From CAWBJP01 sp044867425 (GTDB taxonomy: Bacteria > Actinomycetota > Acidimicrobiia > IMCC26256 > BP-133): DNA of 10,776 bases. Position numbers and translations under genes: made by a program. Position 1 is the first letter of the stretch. The number at the start of each line of letters is the position of its first letter. Under the pieces are notes generated by a model. The model did not search any database, was not told where the DNA came from, and worked only from the letters and a program-made list of their open reading frames with translations. The DNA lies in assembly GCA_044867425.1 (NCBI GenBank), contig JBIOUX010000094.1, positions 1 to 10,776 on the forward strand, given 5' to 3'. Below are positions 1-6,408 of this stretch, piece after piece.

Positions 1-546
1 CGGGGCCGCAAGATCAGCCACGAGCCGACGCACGCCCGCTTCGCCTCCGGCATCAGCCTCTGTCCCGAGGGCCGGCGGGTGTTCAAGAACCTGTCGGTGC
101 GGGAGAACCTGCTGGCCGGCTCCTTCGGCCAGGACAAATCGGTGGTGGCCGAGCAGCTCGAGGCCTGCTACTCGATCTTCCCCCGCCTGGATGAGCGCAA
201 GGACCAGCGGGCCGGGTCGCTGTCCGGTGGCGAGCAGCAGATGCTGGCCATCAGCCGGGCCCTCATGTCCCGGCCCCGCCTGCTGATGGTGGACGAGCTG
301 TCCATGGGCCTGGCGCCCATGGTGGTCATGGAGCTGCTGGACACCCTCCGCCAGCTCTGCGACCGGGGACTGAGCGTCATCGTGGTCGACCAGTTCGCCT
401 CCCGCCTGGTGGGCAAGGCCGACCGGGGCGAGGTGCTGGAGAAGGGCCGCATCGTGTTCTCCGGGCCGGTAGCCGCCGCCGAGGAGCACATGGAGGGGAC
501 GTACATGGGTGAAGAGATCCTGGCGACAGCCAAGGGGGTGGGGTAG
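1..546 (+). CDS. livF: Branched-chain amino-acid-type ABC transporter ATP-binding protein, LivF-like (5' truncated by window edge)
   Basis: This is the C-terminal 181 residues of an ABC ATPase; the frame is open from base 1, so the start and Walker A lie upstream of the window. What remains matches the LivF family: a CPEGRRVF block followed by LSVRENL, the signature LSGGEQQM, a Walker B region LLMVDELSMGLAP, and the late ADRGEVLEKGRI block. LivF energises uptake of branched-chain amino acids or related substrates from the cytoplasmic face, pairing with LivG and the LivHM permeases, which would lie upstream. Two small departures are visible: the usual DEP of Walker B reads DEL (bases 292-300), and the usual VEQ reads VDQ. 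The catalytic glutamate is present. As is usual in LivF, glutamine occupies the switch-histidine position. The stop TAG at 544-546 directly abuts the ATG of the next gene. The substrate cannot be told from sequence. Confidence 0.9.
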   Translation, partial: RGRKISHEPTHARFASGISLCPEGRRVFKNLSVRENLLAGSFGQDKSVVAEQLEACYSIFPRLDERKDQRAGSLSGGEQQMLAISRALMSRPRLLMVDELSMGLAPMVVMELLDTLRQLCDRGLSVIVVDQFASRLVGKADRGEVLEKGRIVFSGPVAAAEEHMEGTYMGEEILATAKGVG

Positions 547-2079
547 ATGACGACGCGATCGACACCTCGGGGGCGCTGGCTGCGACGCGTGTCGGCGGCC
601 GGGCTGGCCCTGGCCATCATGGGGCTCGGATCGCTCCCGGCCTCCGGCGAAGAGGCCGCCGACCCGCCCGCCGCGGCCGCCTCCGGCGACGACGACGCCG
701 CCTTCCACGAGCTGGCGGCCCGGCGCAACTGGCTGACGTTCGCCGACGCCCGGCCCGTGTCACCCTTCTTCGGCATCCCCGGTGAGCTGAAGCCGACGAC
801 GCCCTTCGCCCGCTCGTGGCTCGACGCCTCACCGGGGCGCTCGGAGTGCTTCGCCGCCCTCTACTACCCGGACGAGGTGGTGGAGGAAGGCGTGCTGCAG
901 ACCACCGGGCGCTACTCGAACCCGACCATGAACCGGACCAACAACCCCGATGTGGGCAACGGGACCAAGTCGGAGTTCGCTCCCTTCGGCATGCCCGGAC
1001 CCCACGCCTCCACCAACAACCCGAGCCGTACCGAGTGCATCAGCGAGGCGGTCTCCGGTGTCGGTGCGGGTGACGGGCAGGGGCAGGTGCTGGTCGACGG
1101 GGGCTTCGCCCGGACGCACGCCGTCTTCGACGGGGACGCGCTGATCACCGACTACGCCGTCGCCCGGGTCCAGGGCGTGATCGCCGGCCCCATCCGGATC
1201 CACAACCTGGAGACCGTCATCAAGCTCGAGTACCACCTCGACGGTGAGCCGGTCATCTCCTACGCCATGACCATCGCCGGTGTGGAAGCCAACGGCCAGC
1301 CGGTGGCCAATCTGGGTGGCAACGGTCTCGTCCTGGCCGGCCAGCAGGTGGTCGCCCGCGACCTCATCGACCAGTTCAACACCGAGGTGGCCAAGGCCGG
1401 GGCGACGTTCAAAGAGCAGGCCGTGGCGGACTACCTCAGGCTCGTCACCCCCACGGTGGAGAAGGACAGCGACGGCGGGGTCACGGTGACGGCTCCTGCA
1501 GTCGAGATCGGCCAGACGAACACCTCCCGGGCGGGCCAGGGCGGCGACCACTTCGGGGTCCGTCTCGGCTACGCCACCGTGTACGCCCTCCTCAACAGCC
1601 TGGAGGAGTTCAACCTCGAACCTCCTTCCCTCGAGGACGGGCTCGTCCCCGGCGACCTGTCGGACCCGGGAACCGGGGGGTCGTCCCCGACCCCTGACAA
1701 CTCCCTGCTGACCGGCGCCTCGCCCGCGGCCGATTTGGGGACGGCCGGGGCCGGCCCCGGGCTCCTGGACGCCTCCGCCGGCCTCGGTGGTGGCTATTCC
1801 TCGGGGTCGAGCGGATTGGGATCGGACCTGGGCAGCGCCGCCGGCGACCTGGGCGCCGCCACCGAAGCCGCCCTCCCGTCCACCGACACCGGCACCACCG
1901 GGCTGGGGGTGGCGGCCAATCCGGCCTCCGGCCAGACCGCCTCCGCCCAGCTGGCGGCGGCGGAATCGGCCCGAGCGGCCAAGAACACGGCCAACGGCCT
2001 CCTGGGCGGGATCCTCGTCCTGGTGGGGGCGCTCGTCTGGGTGGGCGGCATGGCCGTCGCCGGGCGGCTGGCGGCCTGA
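547..2079 (+). CDS. Secreted, C-terminally membrane-anchored protein of unknown function (510 aa)
   Basis: I do not recognise this protein. Residues 1-34 look like a signal peptide: arginines at 10, 13 and 14, a hydrophobic core near 17-30, and a possible cleavage site around ASG/EE. Residues about 45-355 form a probable globular, beta-rich ectodomain with two cysteines, C101 and C164, each in a similar context (RSEC and RTEC); they could form a disulfide. Between them lies an Asn/Pro/Gly-rich stretch. Residues about 359-478 are a low-complexity Gly/Ser/Ala/Pro linker, and about 484-506 form a transmembrane helix ending in GRLAA. The expected topology is an extracytoplasmic domain on a flexible stalk tethered to the membrane. 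The ATG follows the LivF stop with no gap, and an AGGGGG ribosome binding site (533-538) lies inside the end of livF, so translational coupling is likely. A role with the Liv transporter or at the cell surface is inference only. Confidence 0.85.
   Translation: MTTRSTPRGRWLRRVSAAGLALAIMGLGSLPASGEEAADPPAAAASGDDDAAFHELAARRNWLTFADARPVSPFFGIPGELKPTTPFARSWLDASPGRSECFAALYYPDEVVEEGVLQTTGRYSNPTMNRTNNPDVGNGTKSEFAPFGMPGPHASTNNPSRTECISEAVSGVGAGDGQGQVLVDGGFARTHAVFDGDALITDYAVARVQGVIAGPIRIHNLETVIKLEYHLDGEPVISYAMTIAGVEANGQPVANLGGNGLVLAGQQVVARDLIDQFNTEVAKAGATFKEQAVADYLRLVTPTVEKDSDGGVTVTAPAVEIGQTNTSRAGQGGDHFGVRLGYATVYALLNSLEEFNLEPPSLEDGLVPGDLSDPGTGGSSPTPDNSLLTGASPAADLGTAGAGPGLLDASAGLGGGYSSGSSGLGSDLGSAAGDLGAATEAALPSTDTGTTGLGVAANPASGQTASAQLAAAESARAAKNTANGLLGGILVLVGALVWVGGMAVAGRLAA
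1660..1975 (+). repeat. Low-complexity Gly/Ser/Ala-rich stalk with recurring DLG motifs, within the 510-aa protein
   Basis: This coding stretch (about residues 372-476 of the secreted protein) is dominated by Gly, Ala, Ser, Thr and Pro. It contains recurrent short motifs: DLS, ADLG, SGLG, SDLG, GDLG, GLG. The pattern is irregular rather than a tandem DNA repeat. It most likely forms a flexible extracellular linker between the folded ectodomain and the C-terminal helix. Confidence 0.5.
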
Positions 2080-2128
2080 GCGTGATGGTGGTGTTGATCG
2101 GAACGGCTCAAGCGACAGCGACGCACTG

Positions 2129-2134
2129 AAGGAG
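2129..2134 (+). promoter_or_regulatory. Ribosome binding site AAGGAG for the 143-aa membrane protein
   Basis: AAGGAG lies six bases before the ATG at 2141. The open frame extends upstream to 1787 through the preceding gene, so this near-consensus site decides the start. Confidence 0.8.
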
Positions 2135-2140
2135 AGCGAG

Positions 2141-2572
2141 ATGGTTGCAAACGCCGAAGCCATGCAGGGCATCGACTACGGCCAGATGCTCGGAGCCGAG
2201 GAGGCCACCGAGCCTCGCCGGCGGGCCCTGACCCGGCAGACGCTGCTCGGCCTCGGGCTGATCGTCCTCGGGCTGGTGGCGCTGGTGGTGACCTGGGTCC
2301 AGATCAAGGACATCCAGAACATCGCCGCCCAGATCCCCTACGTGGCGAGCGGGGGCCTCCTGGGTGTCGCCCTGGCCGTCATCGGCGGCGTCGCCCTCTT
2401 CACCGGCATCAGGCCGGCGAAGGCGGAGACGACCAGCACCGACGACCTGGCCGCCCAGGTGCAGGAGCTGTCGATCCAGGTCAAGTGGACGGCCGATGCC
2501 GTCGAGCAGATCGCCGACTACCTGAACGAGCTGGCCCAGAGCGGCGTCGACACCACCACCCGGCGCCGGTAA
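2141..2572 (+). CDS. Small two-helix membrane protein of unknown function (143 aa)
   Basis: The start is set by an AAGGAG site six bases upstream; the same frame runs further 5' but there it only shadows the previous gene. Residues 1-33 are a polar N-terminus ending in a basic patch (RRRALTR). Helices are predicted at about 34-54 and 66-90, joined by a short loop with KDIQN. Residues about 101-133 look amphipathic and may form a short coiled coil, and the tail ends TTTRRR. Positive charges before helix 1 and after helix 2 suggest both termini are cytoplasmic. I do not recognise a family. The gene sits 61 bases after the secreted anchored protein and 20 bases before the ABC ATPase, on the same strand, so it may bridge the two modules. 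A small accessory or scaffolding subunit is plausible but unproven. Confidence 0.85.
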   Translation: MVANAEAMQGIDYGQMLGAEEATEPRRRALTRQTLLGLGLIVLGLVALVVTWVQIKDIQNIAAQIPYVASGGLLGVALAVIGGVALFTGIRPAKAETTSTDDLAAQVQELSIQVKWTADAVEQIADYLNELAQSGVDTTTRRR

Positions 2573-2592
2573 TCCACCGGCACCGACCTGCC

Positions 2593-3636
2593 ATGGCACC
2601 GACTCCGTCGGCGCTCAGAGGTTCCGGAGGCCGTCTCCGGGTGCCCGGACCCACCAGATCGCGCCAGGAGGCCCCGGCCGCTGGGCCGGCGGCCTCCGGT
2701 CGCGTGGTGGTCCAGGACCTGGAGAAGACCTACGGCAACCGCCGGGCCCTGGGCGGAGTCAGCTTCGGCCTCGACAACGGCCTCGTCGGCCTCCTCGGCC
2801 CCAATGGGGCGGGCAAGAGCACGCTCATGCGCTGCCTGGCCGGCATCCAGAGCTGGGATCGGGGCCGGATCACCATCGACGGGATCGACGGCGAACGCCA
2901 GCCCCGGGCCCTGCGCCGGACCATCGGCTACATGCCCGAGCGCGTGTCGTTCCCGGCCGAGATGCGCACGGCCGGCTACCTGGCCTACGTGGCCGCGGCC
3001 AAGGGGATCCGCCGCTCCGAGCGGGCCGAGGCGGTGGCGCTGGCCCTCACCCGGGCCGGGCTCGACGGCGTCCGCACCCGCATCATCGGCAACCTGTCCA
3101 AGGGGTACCGCCAGCGGGTCGGCCTGGCCCAGGCCCTGTTGGGCGACCCGGCGGTGGTGATCCTCGACGAGCCCACCGCCGGCCTCGACCCCCTCAACCT
3201 CCTCGACATCCGGGCCGTGCTCTCCGAGTACGCCGCCGACCACGTGGTGGTGCTGTCGACCCACACCCTGTCCGAGGCCCGCCTGCTGTGCGACCGCCTG
3301 ATCGTGCTCGCCTCGGGGACGATCGTCTACGAGGGCCCCACGGTGGAGATGACCCTCTCGGGGGCCGGGCCCCGCCGGGTCCGGGTCCGGGTGCAGGGCG
3401 GCGACGAGGACCAGCTCGCCGCCCTGGTGGCCGAGTGCGGCGGCCGGATCGTGCGGGCCGCTTCCCGCCCCGGGGCCTGCGACGCGGTGGCCGAGCTCTC
3501 GGGCGAGGGGGCGGTGGCCGACCTGACCCGGCGCCTGGTGCTGGCCGGCTGGGCCGTGGAAGCCGTCGAACCGCTGTCCGACGCCCTCGAGGACGCCTTC
3601 CGTGAGGCCGTCAAGGCCCAGGACCCTCCCCGATGA
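2593..3636 (+). CDS. ABC transporter ATP-binding protein, GldA/NosF-like (347 aa)
   Basis: This is a nucleotide-binding subunit of an ABC-2 type transporter. Counting from ATG 2593, Walker A GPNGAGKST is at 69-77 (K75), the Q-loop position reads IGYMPE (111-116), the signature LSKGYRQR is at 168-175, Walker B VVILDE at 188-193, the D-loop GLDP at 197-200 and the switch histidine is H224. LSKGYRQR and IGYMPE are typical of the GldA/NosF/CcmA-like branch. A C-terminal domain of roughly 100 residues follows. The N-terminus is uncertain: residues 1-36 are Pro/Arg/Gly-rich and not part of the fold. GTG 2641 (GGAGG at 2626-2630) and GTG 2704 or 2707 are alternatives, while ATG 2593 has only a weak ribosome binding site. 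The stop overlaps the permease start in ATGA (3633-3636), so the two are coupled and almost certainly partners at the cytoplasmic membrane. Confidence 0.92.
   Translation: MAPTPSALRGSGGRLRVPGPTRSRQEAPAAGPAASGRVVVQDLEKTYGNRRALGGVSFGLDNGLVGLLGPNGAGKSTLMRCLAGIQSWDRGRITIDGIDGERQPRALRRTIGYMPERVSFPAEMRTAGYLAYVAAAKGIRRSERAEAVALALTRAGLDGVRTRIIGNLSKGYRQRVGLAQALLGDPAVVILDEPTAGLDPLNLLDIRAVLSEYAADHVVVLSTHTLSEARLLCDRLIVLASGTIVYEGPTVEMTLSGAGPRRVRVRVQGGDEDQLAALVAECGGRIVRAASRPGACDAVAELSGEGAVADLTRRLVLAGWAVEAVEPLSDALEDAFREAVKAQDPPR
2667..2697 (+). other. Strong GC hairpin near the 5' end of the ABC ATPase gene
   Basis: Bases 2667-2673 pair with 2691-2697 (7 bp), and 2674-2679 pair with 2684-2689 (6 bp). The loop is GCTG (2680-2683) and C2690 is a single bulge. 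The left arm contains a GGAGG (2667-2671) that would be sequestered in the folded RNA. No T-tract follows, so it is not a classical intrinsic terminator. It lies just before the conserved ATPase fold begins, in a non-conserved stretch that may or may not be translated. In DNA this GC-rich the hairpin may be coincidental. Confidence 0.35.
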
Positions 3637-5675
3637 CCCGCGCTCTCCTGGCCGTCCTCCGCAAGGAGCTGCGGACCCTCTTCACCTTGCCCCACACCTA
3701 CGCCATCGGGGCCGCCTTCCTTGCTCTCTCCGGGGTCTTCTTCCTCACCTTCCTGATCCAGTCCAACCTCCCCGACCTCGAGCAGTACTACTCGAACATC
3801 GCCACCACGCTGCTGGTGCTCGCCCCCATCATCGCCATGCGCTCCTTCGCCGAGGAGCGCCGGGCCGGCGCCCTCGACATCACGCTGTCGTGGCCCATCC
3901 CCCGCACCGCTCTGGTGGTGGGCAAGTACCTCGTCAACACCCTCTACACCTGGGTCCTCCTCTCGGTGGCCGGGCTCTACCTACGCCTCCTCCTCGGCCT
4001 CGGTGAGGTGGAGGTGGGCAAGGCCGTGGCCGGCTACGTGGGGGTCCTCCTGCTCGCCGCCGCCCTCGGGGCCCTGGCCCTGGCCGTGTCGGCCCGGGCG
4101 ACGTCGCCCACCGGGGCGGCATTTCTCGGTTTCGGCCTCCTGCTCGGCCTGTGGACGCTGCAGTTCGCCCCCCGCTGGCTGGGCGGCGGCCTGGGCCGGG
4201 CCATCGGCTCCGTTTCCCCCGCCTCCCACCTGGAAGCCGGGACCCGGGGAGTCATCGACGGCGGCGACGTGGCCTACTTCCTCACCTGCGTGGTGGTAGG
4301 TCTCGGCCTGGCCGCCCATGCGCTCGAGAAGCAGCGGCCGGGGATGGCCCGGCACCTGCGTCCCCGCCGGGGGGCGCTCCTGGGCGCCGTGGGCGCGGCC
4401 GGCGTGGTCCTGCTGGTGGCGGGGGCGTCCGTCGAGGCCCAGGCCGACCTCACCCCCACCCGGCGCTTCACCATCACCCGCCAGACCAAGGCCATCGCCG
4501 CCCGGATCCATTCGCCCGTCACCATCACCGGCTTCGTCGATCCCGATGGCCCCCTGGCCGTCCAGATGCGGGCGCTCATCCGCCAGTACCGGGCCGCCCA
4601 CATCCCCGTCACCCTGGAGCTGGTCGATCCCGACGCCCAGCCGGGCCGGGCCCGGGCCCACGGCGTGTCCCGCTACGGCCAGATGCTGGTGGAGCTGGGC
4701 GGCCGCTCCGAGCTCGTCCCCGACGTCGAGGAGGTGTCCCTCACCAGCGCCATCCTCCGCCTGACCCGGGAGCGGCCGGCGCTGGCCTGCTTCACCGTGG
4801 GCCACGGCGAGCCCGACGTCAACGACACCCGCCCCGACGGCTACGACGGCTTCTCCGCCTACCTCCGCCAGCTGGGCTACGGCACCGAGCAGCTGGCGCT
4901 CGGCGCCCCGGGCGGGGCGGCCCGCCTCGAGCGCTGCACGGTGGTGATCGCCGGGCCCCGAATCCCGCTCCTGCCCGCCGAGCTCACCCTGCTGGCCGAT
5001 CACCTGCGCAACCGGGGCCGTCTGCTGATCATGGCCGACCCCGACGACGCCGCCCGGGCGCAACTGAACGAGCTGCTCCGCCCCTACGGCATGGCCTTCG
5101 GTGCGGGTACGGTCCGGGATCGCAGTTCGCTGGCGGACGATCCGGCCTCGGTGGTGGCCTTTTCCTATCCGTCCGAAAGCCCGCCCATCCGGGACCTGAA
5201 GCGTGACGGCATCCCGGTGCTGTTCGTCGACCCCCATCCGCTGGAGAAGGCGACCGGGGGCGAGGCCGTCGAGTCGGTGACGCCGCTGGTGGCCAGCAGC
5301 TCGCAGAGCAACGTCCCGGGGAACGAGGCCGATGGACCCTTCGTCCTGGCTGCGCTGTTCGACGCCAGCGCGGTGTCCGACCAGCCCGGCGGGGCCGAGC
5401 TCGTCACCTCCCGCTTTGGCGTGGTGGGCAGCGCCGGGATCGCCTCCAACCGGTTGATCGACAGCTTCGGGAACCGGGACTTCGTCACCGGGATGGTGCA
5501 GTGGGTGGGCCGGGAGAACGACGTCATCTCGGCCGGGCGGACGTACGGAGGCGTGCACAAGGTCGTCCTCACCAAAGCCCGGCGTGACACCCTCGTCCGC
5601 TCCGGCATCCTCTTCCCGGCGCTCGCCTTCCTCGTCCCCATGCCGGTGGCGCTCCTGCGCCTGAGGCGAGGTTGA
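3633..5675 (+). CDS. Fused ABC-2 permease and GldG-like extracytoplasmic protein (GldF-GldG fusion, 680 aa)
   Basis: The first ~235 residues are an ABC-2 permease with about six helices (roughly 22-43, 55-70, 100-120, 133-153, 160-178, 213-231); the FAEERRAGALDITLSWPI segment (72-89) is typical of GldF/NosY-like permeases. A further helix at about 247-267 leads into a large extracytoplasmic GldG-like domain (about 270-650), followed by a C-terminal helix at 657-676. GldG marks include RRFTITRQT (277-285), SPVTITGF (294-301), the SLTSAILRLTRE block (369-380), and VGHGEPD (389-395). In Bacteroidota gldF and gldG are separate genes of the gliding ABC transporter; here they form one chain. The ATG sits in an ATGA overlap with the ATPase, with AGGA (3620-3623) as ribosome binding site. 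The substrate is unknown and export or membrane-extraction activity is inferred. The DUF4340 gene downstream is the usual companion. Confidence 0.92.
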   Translation: MTRALLAVLRKELRTLFTLPHTYAIGAAFLALSGVFFLTFLIQSNLPDLEQYYSNIATTLLVLAPIIAMRSFAEERRAGALDITLSWPIPRTALVVGKYLVNTLYTWVLLSVAGLYLRLLLGLGEVEVGKAVAGYVGVLLLAAALGALALAVSARATSPTGAAFLGFGLLLGLWTLQFAPRWLGGGLGRAIGSVSPASHLEAGTRGVIDGGDVAYFLTCVVVGLGLAAHALEKQRPGMARHLRPRRGALLGAVGAAGVVLLVAGASVEAQADLTPTRRFTITRQTKAIAARIHSPVTITGFVDPDGPLAVQMRALIRQYRAAHIPVTLELVDPDAQPGRARAHGVSRYGQMLVELGGRSELVPDVEEVSLTSAILRLTRERPALACFTVGHGEPDVNDTRPDGYDGFSAYLRQLGYGTEQLALGAPGGAARLERCTVVIAGPRIPLLPAELTLLADHLRNRGRLLIMADPDDAARAQLNELLRPYGMAFGAGTVRDRSSLADDPASVVAFSYPSESPPIRDLKRDGIPVLFVDPHPLEKATGGEAVESVTPLVASSSQSNVPGNEADGPFVLAALFDASAVSDQPGGAELVTSRFGVVGSAGIASNRLIDSFGNRDFVTGMVQWVGRENDVISAGRTYGGVHKVVLTKARRDTLVRSGILFPALAFLVPMPVALLRLRRG

Positions 5676-5680
5676 TCCCC

Positions 5681-6322
5681 ATGCGCACGGGAGTCCTCGC
5701 TGCCGCCGTGTTCTTGGCCGTGGGCGTCGGGTGCTCCTCGGGCGGCGGCGGTCAGGAGGAGGTCGCGGCCCCCGCCCCGTCCGGCCCCGCCACCCCCGGC
5801 GTGTTCGCGGTCGTGGACCTCGCCCCGGCCCAGGTCCACCGCCTGAGCGTGGAGTCGAAGGGTCGCCAGGTTGCCCTGGTGCGGACCACGGCTGCCACCT
5901 GGCTGGCCGAGCCGGGGACACCGGCGGTGGTGAGCGGGCTCCTGGCCGAGCGGGAGACCGAGGTCCTCCCCCTGCAGGCCTACCGGCGCATCGTCGCCGA
6001 GGCCGACGACGCCGACTTCGGCCTCGTCGATCCCGAGCTGGTCGTGCGCGTCCAGGATTCCTCCGGTGTGGAACAGGCCGTCTCGGTGGGCGCCGTCACC
6101 TTCTCCGGCGCCGGCTACTACGCCCGCCGGCAGGGCGACGACCACGTCTACCTGCTCGTCCGCCGCAGCGTCGACGACCTACGCTCGCTCGTTCGGGGCG
6201 AGCGGGTGAATTCGCCCCGCACTCAACTGGAGACGGAGATCCTGAGCGAGAGCCCCGACGCCGATCCGGAGGAGGTCACCAACCCCTGGCTGGCCCAGGT
6301 CCTCGAGGAGGTCCAACAATGA
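5681..6322 (+). CDS. DUF4340-type lipoprotein (213 aa)
   Basis: A short signal sequence ends at a probable lipidated cysteine, C18 in VGVGC. The lipobox is imperfect, with Gly at -3. A Gly/Pro/Ala linker follows, then one DUF4340-like domain from about residue 40. Visible DUF4340 features are the LAPAQVHRLSVES strand, W74, the spaced DFGLVDPEL block (112-120), and VSVGAVTFSGAGYYAR (135-149), followed by VYLLVRRSVDDL (157-168). DUF4340 proteins commonly lie beside GldG-type ABC genes, as here; their biochemical role is unknown, and an extracytoplasmic accessory to the transporter is inferred. A TTG at 5672 overlapping the permease stop is an alternative start three codons upstream; ATG 5681 gives a compact signal peptide and has GCGAGG (5665-5670) ten bases before it. 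The stop overlaps an ATG in ATGA at 6319-6322. Family assignment rests on pattern recognition, without a profile search. Confidence 0.82.
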   Translation: MRTGVLAAAVFLAVGVGCSSGGGGQEEVAAPAPSGPATPGVFAVVDLAPAQVHRLSVESKGRQVALVRTTAATWLAEPGTPAVVSGLLAERETEVLPLQAYRRIVAEADDADFGLVDPELVVRVQDSSGVEQAVSVGAVTFSGAGYYARRQGDDHVYLLVRRSVDDLRSLVRGERVNSPRTQLETEILSESPDADPEEVTNPWLAQVLEEVQQ

Positions 6323-6408
6323 CCATGGCTCTTCGCCGGGCGGCTCATCGCGGGTGCGGCCGGGGCCCCATCCCCGACCGCCAGGCCCTGTTGGCGCAGG
6401 TCCTATGA
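6319..6408 (+). CDS. Possible 29-codon coupling micro-ORF
   Basis: An ATG in an ATGA overlap with the DUF4340 stop opens a 29-residue frame that ends TGA at 6406-6408, itself an ATGA overlap with the probable start of the SurA-like gene. It has one of the best ribosome binding sites in the window, GAGGAGG at 6305-6311, seven bases before the ATG. The peptide is basic (five Arg, one His), with one Cys, no hydrophobic segment and no family I know. It may be a real small protein, a leader that carries ribosomes to the SurA-like start (which has only a weak site of its own), or a remnant. GAGGAGG also encodes a Leu-Glu-Glu-Val segment of the upstream protein, so its fit could be chance. Confidence 0.35.
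   Translation: MTMALRRAAHRGCGRGPIPDRQALLAQVL

Noticed and set aside
829..2172. Long minus-strand open frame opposite the secreted protein
   Set aside because: It is antisense to a gene with a clear signal peptide, stalk and anchor. Its translation is a His/Gly/Arg/Val-rich composition typical of the antisense frame of GC-rich genes, with no recognisable motif.
3981..5921. 646-codon minus-strand open frame opposite the GldF-GldG fusion
   Set aside because: Its length reflects the rarity of stop codons at this GC content. The plus strand carries unmistakable ABC permease and GldG motifs, while the antisense product is low-complexity Gly/Arg/Pro/Asp.
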